Source: Opitutus sp. ER46 (GTDB lineage: Bacteria > Verrucomicrobiota > Verrucomicrobiia > Opitutales > Opitutaceae). Taken from it: 64,000 bases of DNA. The stretch is from contig NZ_QAYX01000022.1 of NCBI RefSeq assembly GCF_003054705.1, forward strand, positions 248,001 through 312,000. Reading direction: 5' to 3'. How positions within the stretch are numbered: position 1 is the first letter of the stretch; every line of letters begins with the position of its first letter. The notes below the pieces were generated by a model, which saw nothing but the letters and a program-made list of their open reading frames with translations, had not been told where the DNA came from and did no database searches. The position numbers and the translations under genes were made by a program. Of the stretch, positions 43,201 to 51,706 are shown piece after piece.

Positions 43201-44547
43201 TCCGCCCTCGCCCTGGGCGCACGCCGCGACGCCAACCCCGCGGCCACCGCGGTGGTCCCGAGCTTTCTCTCGTCTTCCACCCTTATCACGCAGCTGACCG
43301 TTGCGGACGACGCCCACGCCGACGCCTATGCGGTTCGACAGGCGCTCGATACCGGTGATCAGACGTACGGCGACGCACCGGGCGGGTTCAGCCAACTCCC
43401 CCCGGAGCTGCTCGAAGCCGACTGGATCCAGACCGCACAGGGCTCGGCAAAGGCCTCGGTCCAGTCGCTGCTGCGGTTTACGCCGACCGCCGACGTCACG
43501 CTGTACGTGGCCCATGCCGCCGAAGACCGTGCCCTGCCCGAGTGGCTGCGGGGCTGGGAACTCATCGCGACCACCGTGCAGACGACGGCGGTGCCTGGGG
43601 CGACGTTCCGGGTCTATCGCGCGGACGCCGACGGCGGAAAACCCGTTGCACTCGGTGCCAATCTCAAGACGCGCGAGGCTACGGCGCTCCCGATGTACAG
43701 CGTGTTCGTGACGCGCCGGAGTCCAACGGTTCCTGCTCAGTTCGTACGCGACGTGGCTCCAGCGACGGTGCAGAGCAGCAGTCAAACGCGCCCGGGGCGG
43801 AAGCTCTACACCGACGCGAACGTGCGGCTCGTCACGATGCCGGGCTCGCTCACGGACTGCGACCTCGTGAGCCTGCCCGCCGCGGGCCTGCCGTCAGTGG
43901 CGTTCACCGTGACTGATCACGTGGACGTCAATCTGGCACTCGACGCCCGGATCACCGCGCGCCCCGCGTGGCTCGAGGACTGGGCCGCCAGCGGACAGAC
44001 GGTAACTACGTCCGATCCAACCGCGCCTGCCTTCAACATCCTGCGGCGCCGATTCGGGCCCGACCAGCGCGTGGAGCTCGGCGCCAACGGTCAGCTTCCT
44101 TCCGGCGGAGCCGCCGCCGGCTATTTCGTCATCGTGCGCGCGGTGCGTCCCTCTGTGCTCCTGGAGGCAGAGGCGGCGGCACTAACGGGCACGAGACCGG
44201 CAAACCTGCCGGGTGCAACGGGCCACGGTGCGGTCCTCCTGCCGCCGGGGCCCGAGAACAAGATCGAATGGACGGGAGCCGTCGGCGTGGGCGATCGCTA
44301 CGGCCTCACGATCCGCTACACCACGCGTTCGGCCAGCCCCGCAACTCCCGCCAAGCTCGAAATCATCGGCGCCGACGGCGTGGTTTTGTTGACGGAGCCG
44401 CTCGTATTTCCCGCGATGACGCAGCCCGGCCGGTGGGCTTTCCTGCACCAGCGCACCAGCGCGAGCATCAACGCCGGCACGTACAAGTTCCGCCTCTCCC
44501 ACGAGAGCCCAACCGACCTCGTCATCGACTCGCTGGAGATCGAGTAG
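40291..44547 (+). CDS. Large secreted GH2 glycosidase with malectin-like and CBM-like modules
   Basis: About 1418 residues; signal peptide CLRLASLLVLASGLLPSFAV. Order: GH2 sandwich (DLSGWKRVDVPHNWDGYEGS), Ig-like, TIM barrel with acid/base in LILWGLQNESLL (about E491) and nucleophile in HLVGEYGAWRS (about E559), DUF4982-like domain, malectin-like domain near 790-950 (QELRYVFQVPDGEYELELYF), two repeated modules (DQTYGDAPGGFSQLPPELL), and a C-terminal CBM6/35-like domain (LLEAEAAALTGTRPANLPG; NAGTYKFRLSHESPTDLVI). GH2 enzymes with these modules act on beta-galactosides or beta-glucuronides of plant polymers. ATG at 40291 is one of several candidates (40246, 40327; TTG 40234); none has a ribosome site. 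Confidence 0.88.
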   Translation: MRRLLASAATLGMTAPLRSCLRLASLLVLASGLLPSFAVASETAAGRGAPNIPGELTPLPPRREVLLNDGWLTLAVETGAPEPAGLHSLSADLSGWKRVDVPHNWDGYEGSRQLRHGNRHGTAWYRRTFSVAPLADDARQFLFFEGVGSYATVWVNGRLVGRHAGGLTTFTLDVTAAVHAGADNLLVVRADHPAGIRDLPWVCGGCERASGFSEGPQPFGINRPVHLVSTASVRIEPFGVHVWNDEHANADAARLHVRTELRNYGAIAQRVTLTTRVLAPAHGTAAPVVLSTTRSDVTLAPGQTQIVAHEPPVIARPHLWSPAAPALHTIESEVSPAAAPAAPSAAQPSLGAVGVLDRTATSFGIRTIRWTAPDSPDARFYLNGEPFFLNGVCDYEHNLGDNHAFTPAQIHARVRQIQSAGFNAFRDAHHPHNLRFQTYWDAEGLPWWTQFGAHVWFDNEAFRTNFKALLREWVRERRNSPSLILWGLQNESLLPTAFAEECSALIRELDPTASSQRKITTCNGGTGTDWDVPQNWSGTYSGDPAAYADDLRRQHLVGEYGAWRSLGLHTEGGFQEKAPYSEDRMAALLELKLRLAETVRGEVGGHFLWPFTSHANPGRNAGEFGEQMSDGIRPLDRIGPANNKGLFTIWGEPTDAYYLYRSNYVSAATDPMVYIVSHTWPDRWTAPGRKSGIIVYSNCEEVELFNDLGDRSLGRRQRGVRGTHFQWDDVDVATNVLYAEGRVAGQVVARDLITLHHLPPAPRFAATARTESEVTTARPGVEYLCRVNCGGPDYVDARGHRWLADREYVPGVSWGSVSWAARYPSLPPRFGSQRKIYDPVTGTREDALFQTFRYGRQELRYVFQVPDGEYELELYFIEPWYGTGSGADLGGMVTPPVLAAGGAPHSAPTTTPIGWRRFDIAVNGAPVLHDLDLWREAGRAHAVRKIVPARARNGRIELSFPRIDVGQAVISALALGARRDANPAATAVVPSFLSSSTLITQLTVADDAHADAYAVRQALDTGDQTYGDAPGGFSQLPPELLEADWIQTAQGSAKASVQSLLRFTPTADVTLYVAHAAEDRALPEWLRGWELIATTVQTTAVPGATFRVYRADADGGKPVALGANLKTREATALPMYSVFVTRRSPTVPAQFVRDVAPATVQSSSQTRPGRKLYTDANVRLVTMPGSLTDCDLVSLPAAGLPSVAFTVTDHVDVNLALDARITARPAWLEDWAASGQTVTTSDPTAPAFNILRRRFGPDQRVELGANGQLPSGGAAAGYFVIVRAVRPSVLLEAEAAALTGTRPANLPGATGHGAVLLPPGPENKIEWTGAVGVGDRYGLTIRYTTRSASPATPAKLEIIGADGVVLLTEPLVFPAMTQPGRWAFLHQRTSASINAGTYKFRLSHESPTDLVIDSLEIE

Positions 44548-44549
44548 AA

Positions 44550-44764
44550 AAGGGAGGAGGGAATGAGGGAGTGAGGGAGTAAGGGATTGAGTGGCACGGA
44601 CTGCCGAGGTGGAACGCGCAGGCCGCGCTTTCCCGCGCCCAGCATGATGCGACGCGATCGCGCCCGGCTTGGACTGCGCCTGCCGGCGGGCTCACGCATG
44701 CGAGAACCGATCGATCCGTCCCCTCATTCCCTCACTCCCTTACTCCCTCATTCCCTCTTCTTGC
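44550..44764. repeat. Inverted word-repeat arms (GAGGGAATGAGGGAGT)
   Basis: The left arm (44550-44589) repeats GAGGGAATGAGGGAGTGAGG; the right arm (44720-44760) carries the inverse, CCCTCATTCCCTCACTCCCT. The arms are near complementary over about 40 bases with a 130-base loop. The arm starts two bases after the GH2 stop and the second ends before the RBS of the permease gene, so it may terminate transcription. Otherwise 44548-44841 holds no gene. Confidence 0.7.
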
Positions 44765-44841
44765 CTGAGTGACGTCGGATTGTCAGTGTCAGCGCACCCC
44801 GTCGCATTCCACACGGCGGCAACTGACAGGAGTCCTCCTCC

Positions 44842-47229
44842 ATGCACGACTTCCGGTTCGCGTTTCGCTCCCTGGCCAAATCCCCCGGCTACACGCTCGC
44901 CGTCGTCCTGACGCTCGCCCTCGGCATCGGCGCCGCGACCGCGATCTTCAGCGTCGCGGATCGAATCCTCTTCCGGCCGCCGCCTTATCCCTTCCACGAG
45001 CGGCTGGTCGTGCTTGGCCAGCACACCAAGCGGCTCGGTTTTTTGAACATGGCGTACCCCGTTGAGATTGCCGCTTATCGGCGGAGTGTCCCCGCCATCG
45101 AGGCGTACGCTTCCATGGCGCCATCGTTCGCCAACCTGGTCGTCGATGGTGTCCCGATCGGCGTCCGCCAAGGGAGCGTGTCGCTCGACTACTTCACGAC
45201 GCTGGGCGCGATCCCGGCTCTGGGACGCAGCTTCCTGCCGGACGAAGATCAGCCGGGAAATGATGCGGTTGTGATTCTCAGCGATCACCTGTGGCGCGAG
45301 CGCTTCACTGCCGACCCAGCCGTACTGGGCAAATCCGTAATCGTGAACGGGACGTCGTGCCGCGTCATCGGAGTCACGCCGAAACGATTCGAACCGCCCG
45401 CGCTTTCGGGTGGCTCGGACATCTACCGGCCGCAGACGAATGTCTTCGATCCGGCACGGCCCATCCAAGGTTATGCCATCGTTATCGCCCGGCTGCGCGC
45501 TGGCGCCACTTGCGCGCAAGCCAACGCGGAGATTGCCGCTGCCGAACTCCCGATCGCGCCCAAGTGGGTGAGGTCATTCAAAGACCAGCGGCGCGAGGTA
45601 AAACCCTATCTTGAACGGGTCACTCGGATGAAAAAGACCGGCCCCTATTGGGCACTTTTGGCCGCCGTGGCATGCCTCTACGGAATCGCCTGTGTGAATG
45701 CCGTGAATCTCATGCTGGCTCGCCTGCAGAGCCGCCGCCGGGAACTCGTGGTCCGGCTCGCGCTCGGCGGCAGCCACTGGCAAATCGCCCGACTTTTGGT
45801 CGCCGAGAACCTGCTCCTCACCGCGCTGGCAAGTGCCACCGGCGTCGTACTCGCGCAGTGGCTTTTTCCCATTCTCATCCGCATCGTCGGCGACGGATCG
45901 TCGGGAATCGGACGCGCCTCCGTCGACTGGCGGGTGCTCGGCTTCATGGGCGTTCTGTCCGTCGGCACCGCGCTCCTTGTCTCCGTCCTTCCGACCCTGC
46001 GACTCCGCCAGACGAATGTGACGGAGGGGCTCAGCGAGGGGAGCCACACGTTCGGCGAGAACCGGCGACTCCGCGCCGTTCGGTCGCTCCTCGTCGTCGT
46101 TGAAGCAGCCCTCGCGGTCGTCCTCCTCGTCGGCGCCGGGCTGATGGCTCGCACCGTACAGCGACTCGACCGGCTAGATCGTGGTTTCGACCTCACGAAC
46201 AAAGCCGCCGTCTGGCTGCAGATTCCACGGGACGCCTACAAGAGCGCGGACGCCCGTCGGGTATTCTACGAGCAACTGGAATCGAGGGTCCGGGCGGTCC
46301 CGGGTGTCTCGGCGATCACTGTTTCAACCACAGTGCCGCTCGCAGGCACGTCGTCGGGGTATGTCAAACGCCCGGACGGGACCGAGATCCGGGTGGGCGG
46401 AACGGCGACGACGCCGAGTTTCAACCGCATGCTGGGCATGTCTCTGGTCAAGGGCCGCTGGTTCGATGACGCCGTGGTCGGAGGTGCGCCGGTGGTGGTG
46501 CTCAACGAAACGTTGGCGCGTGCATACTTCGGCGACGAGGAGCCGCTTGGCAGAACCTTCGAGTGCCCCTGGGCCTCTGGCCCGAAATCCTGGCAAGTGG
46601 TCGGGATCGTCCGCGATCTTCATGTTCACGCCCGCGGCAAACCTGAACCCGAGTTCTGGCATCCCTACTGGCAGGACTCCGATGACACGGTGTGCACCCT
46701 CCTTATCCGCACCAGCGGTCGGCCCGATGCCGCTCTCGCCGATGGCATCCGGCGGGCCGTGTTTAGCATCAACCCGTTGATCGCAACGATGCCACTTCGG
46801 TTGCTGAGCGAGTCAGCCGACCAGCAGATCGCCTCTGAGCGCTACACCAAGACCGTCCTCCAGGTTCTCTCCACGATCGCGCTGGGGCTGGCGGTCGCGG
46901 GGTTGTTCGCGATCATGGCGTACGGCGTCTCCGAGCGGATGGGCGAGTTCGGCGTGCGGATGGCCCTGGGCGCGATGCCCCAGCAACTTTTCCGGCTCGT
47001 GCTCTCCCGCGGTCTCATCCTCGCCGCGCTTGGCGTCGTGATCGGCGGCGCCGCCGCGTGGGGGCTCACCCGCTTTCTCCAGAGTCTCCTCTACGAAACC
47101 AGCGCCACCGATCCGCTCGTCTATGGCGGCGTCGCCGCCCTCCTGCTCGTCGCCGCCGCCCTCGGCTGCTGGCTCCCCGCCCGCCGCGCCATGCGCGCCG
47201 ACGTCGTCAAACTCCTCCGCCGCGAGTAG
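44842..47229 (+). CDS. ABC-type permease, FtsX/MacB fold (orphan permease type)
   Basis: 795 residues, inner membrane. GACAGGAG precedes the ATG by about 9 bases. The start DFRFAFRSLAKSPGYTLAVV and ALGIGAATAIFSVAD is the hallmark of duplicated orphan permeases common in Acidobacteria and Verrucomicrobia. Each half has a first transmembrane helix, a large periplasmic MacB-type loop (FFTTLGAIPALGRSF-like, YFTTLGAIPALGRSFLPDED; FNRMLGMSLVKGRWFDD) and a helix cluster (CLYGIACVNAVNLMLARLQS; GLAVAGLFAIMAYGVSERMG). No ATPase gene is adjacent. It may export or efflux an unknown compound or act in envelope maintenance. Confidence 0.9.
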   Translation: MHDFRFAFRSLAKSPGYTLAVVLTLALGIGAATAIFSVADRILFRPPPYPFHERLVVLGQHTKRLGFLNMAYPVEIAAYRRSVPAIEAYASMAPSFANLVVDGVPIGVRQGSVSLDYFTTLGAIPALGRSFLPDEDQPGNDAVVILSDHLWRERFTADPAVLGKSVIVNGTSCRVIGVTPKRFEPPALSGGSDIYRPQTNVFDPARPIQGYAIVIARLRAGATCAQANAEIAAAELPIAPKWVRSFKDQRREVKPYLERVTRMKKTGPYWALLAAVACLYGIACVNAVNLMLARLQSRRRELVVRLALGGSHWQIARLLVAENLLLTALASATGVVLAQWLFPILIRIVGDGSSGIGRASVDWRVLGFMGVLSVGTALLVSVLPTLRLRQTNVTEGLSEGSHTFGENRRLRAVRSLLVVVEAALAVVLLVGAGLMARTVQRLDRLDRGFDLTNKAAVWLQIPRDAYKSADARRVFYEQLESRVRAVPGVSAITVSTTVPLAGTSSGYVKRPDGTEIRVGGTATTPSFNRMLGMSLVKGRWFDDAVVGGAPVVVLNETLARAYFGDEEPLGRTFECPWASGPKSWQVVGIVRDLHVHARGKPEPEFWHPYWQDSDDTVCTLLIRTSGRPDAALADGIRRAVFSINPLIATMPLRLLSESADQQIASERYTKTVLQVLSTIALGLAVAGLFAIMAYGVSERMGEFGVRMALGAMPQQLFRLVLSRGLILAALGVVIGGAAAWGLTRFLQSLLYETSATDPLVYGGVAALLLVAAALGCWLPARRAMRADVVKLLRRE

Positions 47230-47241
47230 CCCCCAAAAACG

Positions 47242-47296
47242 CTCTCCCTCATTTTCCGTCTTCCACCCCCACTTTTACTCTCACCTTTACTTCGAT
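47242..47296. repeat. Short pyrimidine word tract downstream of the permease gene
   Basis: CTCTCCCTCATTTTCCGTCT then CCACTTTTACTCTCACCTTT, iterated in the style of the tract at 11852. Directly after the permease stop. Confidence 0.4.
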
Positions 47297-47307
47297 CCGA
47301 CGCACCC

Positions 47308-47424
47308 TCACGGCAGATCGCTCTCGATCTTGATCGGCCCGACATCCGCGAACGGCACGCGCGCGTACTGCGCCTGCCCACCCGCGTCGTGGTTCGGCCA
47401 GAGCCGCCGGATGGACGCGCCCCG
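47308..47424 (-). pseudogene. In-frame coding-like tail after treY stop
   Basis: The treY frame continues after its TGA for 38 codons to a second TGA at 47308. The tail reads [20 protein letters not shown] then [11 protein letters not shown], which has good protein-like composition. It may be a leftover C-terminal piece of another gene, a readthrough extension, or chance. The TreY protein itself ends normally before it. Confidence 0.35.
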
Positions 47425-50277
47425 TCAATGCGGCGCGCCAAGATGCAGGACGGCGAGCGGCAGTTCGCGGAAGAGCTCCGCGAACGGCAACGGGCCACCG
47501 GACGCAAACTCGGCACCGGTGAGCACATCGCGCCAAGCGGGGGTCGGCGCGCAGCCCGCGGCAGCCGGCGGCCGGAAGCCGGCATCCGGAATGGTGACGC
47601 ACGTATCCTCCCACACCAGGCCGAGCGGCGGGCAACCCAGGCGCGAGCTGAACCGCGGCACCGCGACCAGGAGAGTCTGGCCGCCGCAGCGGCGGACGAA
47701 GCACACGAGGTTCTCGGCGAACCGCCCCTGCGGCTCGACGGCCTCGTAGCTTCCCTCCTGGAACAAGGCGGCGTGAGCCCGGCGGAAACGGAGCAGGTCG
47801 CGCGTCAGCCGCAGTTTGATCCCGCCCTCGCGCCAGTCGCGCAGGAGCTCGCGCCAGGGGCGCCTCGCCGCCATGGCGGCGGCCTGGGTCCGCGGTCCCC
47901 AGGCGATGAGCTGGCGGTTGTCCGGGTCGACCAGCGTGAGATTCCAGGTTTCACAGCCCTGGTAGAAATCCGGCACGCCGGGCGTCGTGAGTTTGAGGAC
48001 GAGTTGGGCGAGCGAGTTGACGAGCCCGAGGTGGGCCAGGAGCAGGGCGCGCGGAGCGAAGCTGTCGAGAAAGTCGCCGCCCGTCGCGCGGTCGAGCAGG
48101 CCGTCAATGAAGTGATCGCAGGCGGTGAGCCAGCGCTCGTTGGGGTGGAGCCACTGGGTGTTGCGCTTCGCCTCGTTGGTCGCCTTGCGCAGGTGCTCCT
48201 TGAGGCGGGATCGGAAGGCCTCGTCGGGCGTGAACGGCGGCATGGGCCAGCAGCCGAGGAGGGTCTGGTAGATTCGGTACTCCTCGTTGGCATCGGGCGC
48301 CAGGCAGCCGCCGACGGAGGTCTTGTGGCGAACGTTCATGGCGTGCCACTCGTACACCCAGTCGCGCCACTCGTCGGCGAGTTCGGAGAGGACGTAGAGG
48401 CGGGCGCGGACGTCTTCGCCGAACTTTGTGTCATGCGTGGACGTCGTGAGGAGGGTGTGCGGCATGGTCTCGCGGCGGCGCGCGGCGTCGGCGTGAAAGG
48501 CGGCAACGGTGCCGCCGAAGGCATCGGGATCACCGCCCACCTCGTTCAGGGCGATGAACCGGTTGTACGCGTAGAAGACAGTGTCTTCGACGGCCTTGGC
48601 CATGATCGCGCCGGTGTACTGCTGCCAGGTGAGGACCCACCACCAGAGCGACTCGCGGTACTCCTGGGTGGCGGACGGCGGCGGATAGCGGCCGACCAGG
48701 ACGTCGCGCACGAACTGGAACGGCTGCGGGTCCTGACGGGGGTTGCGGCGGATCGCCTCCTTGCAGGCGTGCTCGATCTCGCGCGCGTCCTCCGGGCGGC
48801 ACTCGGCATTCATGCGGCGGTAGATGCGGTAGACGCCGAGCGCGGCCATGATCTCGCGCACGGCGACGCTGAGTTCGAACCGCGTGAGGTCGCGCCAGCG
48901 GCGGTCGCTGGCGACGAGGTTGGAGAGGCGTTGCGAAAGCTGGACGACGGCATTGGCGAACATCTCGTCCAAGACGAGGCGCTTGTTCTGGTAGACGACG
49001 TCGCGAAATGAGTCCTGCTCACCGGTGAAGTCGCGATAGAGCGCGTCGAGTTTCGCGCCGGCGGCGCGGGCCACGAAGAGGCCGCTGAGCTGGCGGATGA
49101 ACTCGTAGCCGGTGGTGCCATGGGCGGGCCAGGAGCGGTCAATCTCCTCGCCGGGCTCGAGGATCTTTTCGACCACGACGTAGACGGGCCGCGTGGCGGT
49201 TTCCCGCTCCTTGAGCGCGAGACCCTGGAGGCGCTCGAGGTATTCGAGCGGGTTGCGGAGCCCGTCGATGTGGTCGATGCGGACCCCTGCCACGATGCCG
49301 TCGCGGATAAAGCCCCCGAGGATGCGGTGGGTTTCCCGAAAGACCTCGGAGTTTTCCATCCGGAGGCCGATGAGCGTATCGATCGCGAAGAAGCGGCGGT
49401 AGTTCACCTCGTGGGCGCCGGTTTTCCAGTGGGCGAGGCGGTAGTGTTGTTGCGCGAGGAGTTCGTCGAGCCGGTCGCGGTCATGCGGCCCGCCCTCGGG
49501 GCCGTTGACCACGGCGAGATGCGCGGCGATCGCCTGGCCCACGCCGGGATCGGCCTCGGCGGCGGCAGCGAGCTGGGCCTTGAGCTCGTTGCGGGGCCGG
49601 CGACCAATGGGCTCGTCAGCCCCGCGAGACAGCGGGAGCGAGCGGAAGGCCTCCGCGATGGCGCGCAGCCGGTCACGGGCCGACTCGGTGCACTCCGGCT
49701 GCTCGGACGCACCCGCCAGGAGCATGGCGTAGGTGGCAGGGCTGACGGGAAAGCGCAGGTCGGCGTAGCGAACGGAGAACGCGCCATCCTCGTACCCGAT
49801 CGCCAGGCGGCCGGCCTCGAGAACGACGCCGTACTGGTCGTCGAGGACTGGGACGAGGACCTGGGTGCGGCCGGGCTGGAAGGGATCGTTCCAGTCGACA
49901 TCAAAGAAGTCGGCATGCGGCGAGCTGCGGCCGCACTCGAGCACGTCCTGCCACCAGCGGTTTGACGAGCCGTGGATGCCCATGTGGTTGGGCACAAAAT
50001 CGAGAACGAGCCCCATGCGCCTCGCCCGCGCCGCCTTTGCGAACGCGTCGAACGCCTGGCGTCCGCCCAGCTCCGCGTCGATCCGATGGTAGTCGTTGAC
50101 ATCGTAGCCGTGCGTGCTCCCCGGCGCCGACATGAAGATCGGCGAGAGATAGCAATGCGTGATGCCCAGGTCGTCGAAGTACGGCAGCAGTCCGCGCGCG
50201 GCATCGAACGGGAAGTCCTTGCGCAGCTGCAGTCGATACGTCGACAGCGGAACACCTTCGGCATCTGTGAACGGCAT
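47425..50277 (-). CDS. treY: Malto-oligosyltrehalose synthase
   Basis: 950 residues. Converts the reducing end of maltooligosaccharides into a trehalosyl unit (first step of the TreY/TreZ trehalose route). GH13 regions are clear: PLSTYRLQLRKDFPFDAARG, LGITHCYLSPIFMSAPGSTH, LVLDFVPNHMGIHG, GVRIDHIDGLRNP (nucleophile about D335), VEKILEPGEEI (acid/base about E370), and LLTTSTHDTKFGEDVRARL. The C-terminal part GVPDFYQGCETWNLTLVDPD fits the family. Length is slightly above average. The partner treZ and glycogen debranching genes are not in the window, so the gene is isolated; trehalose would serve in osmotic or desiccation stress. Confidence 0.96.
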   Translation of the reverse strand: MPFTDAEGVPLSTYRLQLRKDFPFDAARGLLPYFDDLGITHCYLSPIFMSAPGSTHGYDVNDYHRIDAELGGRQAFDAFAKAARARRMGLVLDFVPNHMGIHGSSNRWWQDVLECGRSSPHADFFDVDWNDPFQPGRTQVLVPVLDDQYGVVLEAGRLAIGYEDGAFSVRYADLRFPVSPATYAMLLAGASEQPECTESARDRLRAIAEAFRSLPLSRGADEPIGRRPRNELKAQLAAAAEADPGVGQAIAAHLAVVNGPEGGPHDRDRLDELLAQQHYRLAHWKTGAHEVNYRRFFAIDTLIGLRMENSEVFRETHRILGGFIRDGIVAGVRIDHIDGLRNPLEYLERLQGLALKERETATRPVYVVVEKILEPGEEIDRSWPAHGTTGYEFIRQLSGLFVARAAGAKLDALYRDFTGEQDSFRDVVYQNKRLVLDEMFANAVVQLSQRLSNLVASDRRWRDLTRFELSVAVREIMAALGVYRIYRRMNAECRPEDAREIEHACKEAIRRNPRQDPQPFQFVRDVLVGRYPPPSATQEYRESLWWWVLTWQQYTGAIMAKAVEDTVFYAYNRFIALNEVGGDPDAFGGTVAAFHADAARRRETMPHTLLTTSTHDTKFGEDVRARLYVLSELADEWRDWVYEWHAMNVRHKTSVGGCLAPDANEEYRIYQTLLGCWPMPPFTPDEAFRSRLKEHLRKATNEAKRNTQWLHPNERWLTACDHFIDGLLDRATGGDFLDSFAPRALLLAHLGLVNSLAQLVLKLTTPGVPDFYQGCETWNLTLVDPDNRQLIAWGPRTQAAAMAARRPWRELLRDWREGGIKLRLTRDLLRFRRAHAALFQEGSYEAVEPQGRFAENLVCFVRRCGGQTLLVAVPRFSSRLGCPPLGLVWEDTCVTIPDAGFRPPAAAGCAPTPAWRDVLTGAEFASGGPLPFAELFRELPLAVLHLGAPH

Positions 50278-50349
50278 GGCGGGCCATTGTTGCCGCCGGG
50301 CTCGTGATGTTCCCTATCCCGCCCCGTCAGAAGCGCCCGCGCCGAACCT

Positions 50350-50414
50350 GAAAACTGACAAAGTGACGTTGCTGAACCCGTCCGAATGGGGTCGGCGTCA
50401 CTTTGTCATTTTCG
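50350..50414 (-). terminator. Strong hairpin after the bacillithiol operon
   Basis: A perfect 13-bp stem TGACAAAGTGACG (50356-50368) pairs with CGTCACTTTGTCA (50396-50408). Both strands have a short T-rich run after the stem, so it could end transcription in either direction. It lies between the bshA stop (50534) and the treY start (50277). The rest of 50278-50533 shows no gene. Confidence 0.7.
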
Positions 50415-50533
50415 GCCGGATGCCGGTGCGGGCATCGGTCGCGGTGCAGGTTTTCCGGCTGGCACGTACGCGTACACGCTCGGACTGGGACCAAGGTGCG
50501 GCGGGGCCTACGGGCGCCGTGCGGCGGAGGCCG

Positions 50534-51691
50534 TTAACGCGGGCCGGCGGCGACGGGGGCTTCGCAAACCCGGCGGTAGAGGGCTTCGTACTGCGGGACG
50601 ATCACCGCCGGGGCAAAGTGCGCATGCGCCCGTTGCTCCGCTGCGCGACCGAGCTCGCCGCGCTTCGTCGGGTTGCCCAGCAGGCCTTCGATGGCCCGCG
50701 CCACGGCGTCGGCATCGCCCGGCGGCACCAGCACGCCGCTCACACCATTCTCCACCACCTCTGGGATTCCGCCCACGGCGGTCGTCACGCTCGGACGGCC
50801 AAAGCACATCATCTCGAGCAGGCTCAGGCAGAAGCTCTCGCTCTCGGAGGTGAACACCCCGCAATCGGCAGCCTGCAGGTAGTCCTCGATCTCATTGACG
50901 CGCTGGCGAACGATCACGCGGTCCGAGATGCCGAGCCGTCGCACATGATCGACGAACGGCGTAAAGTCCCCACCCGCCAGGATCACCAGCTTGAACCCTT
51001 CGCGCGGGCGGACGCGTGCGACGGCGTCGAGAAGCAGGTCGATGCGTTTCACGGCCCGCAGGTTCGACAGATGCAGCAGCATCGCCTCGCTGCCCAGGCC
51101 CAATTCACGCCGCACCTCCGCCGCGGTCCGGCGCGGCCGGCGCGGCGCGAAGAAATTGTGGATGACGTCGATCGGCCCCTCGAACGCCAGCAGCCGGCGC
51201 GTCTCCTCCCGCAGCCAGTCTGAAACCACCGTCACGGCATCGGAGCACGCCAGTGCATGCCGGATCGCCGGCCCGTATCCCGGATCCCGACCGAGCAAGG
51301 TCGTGTCGGTCCCGTGCAATGTCGTCACCACCCGCGGCTGCAGTTCCGGCGGCAACATCGATCGCGCCAGCACCGCGGCCGTCGCGTGCGGCACCGCATA
51401 GTGCACGTGCAGGACATCGAGCCGGACAGTGCGGCTCACCTCTGCCATCTTCACCGAAAGCGGCAGCGTGTAGTCCGGATACTTGAAGAGCGTGTAGTCG
51501 TTGATCTCGACCGGGTGGAAATGCAGCCGGGGCCCGTCACCCGAAAACCGGAAGGGGCGCTCGTAGCTGATGAAGTGAACATCGTGCCCGCGGGCCGCGA
51601 GTTCCTCGCCGAGCGACGACGCCAGGATCCCGCTGCCCCCCACCGAGGGGTAACAGGTGATGCCGATGCGAAGGGGCCGCGCGGTGGTCAT
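50534..51691 (-). CDS. bshA: N-acetyl-alpha-D-glucosaminyl L-malate synthase
   Basis: 385 residues, GT4 family. Joins UDP-GlcNAc to L-malate, the first step of bacillithiol synthesis. The signature is strong: CYPSVGGSGILASSLGEELA (15-34), VEINDYTLFKYPDYTLPL, LDVLHVHYAVPHATAAVLAR, VTTLHGTDTTLLGRDPGY, and the GT4 donor site CGVFTSESESFCLSLLEMMC. It is the last gene of the operon, 15 bp after bshB1, and is followed by the terminator. The distinctive TLFKYPDYTLPL and HVHYAVPHA motifs separate BshA from other GT4 enzymes. Confidence 0.95.
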   Translation of the reverse strand: MTTARPLRIGITCYPSVGGSGILASSLGEELAARGHDVHFISYERPFRFSGDGPRLHFHPVEINDYTLFKYPDYTLPLSVKMAEVSRTVRLDVLHVHYAVPHATAAVLARSMLPPELQPRVVTTLHGTDTTLLGRDPGYGPAIRHALACSDAVTVVSDWLREETRRLLAFEGPIDVIHNFFAPRRPRRTAAEVRRELGLGSEAMLLHLSNLRAVKRIDLLLDAVARVRPREGFKLVILAGGDFTPFVDHVRRLGISDRVIVRQRVNEIEDYLQAADCGVFTSESESFCLSLLEMMCFGRPSVTTAVGGIPEVVENGVSGVLVPPGDADAVARAIEGLLGNPTKRGELGRAAEQRAHAHFAPAVIVPQYEALYRRVCEAPVAAGPR

Positions 51692-51706
51692 GAAGCGGAT
51701 GACGTT

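Noticed and set aside
44550-44764. Microsatellite or sequencing artefact
   Set aside because: The arms are inverted, imperfect and interrupted by a unique core, and analogous structures with other words occur at other loci.
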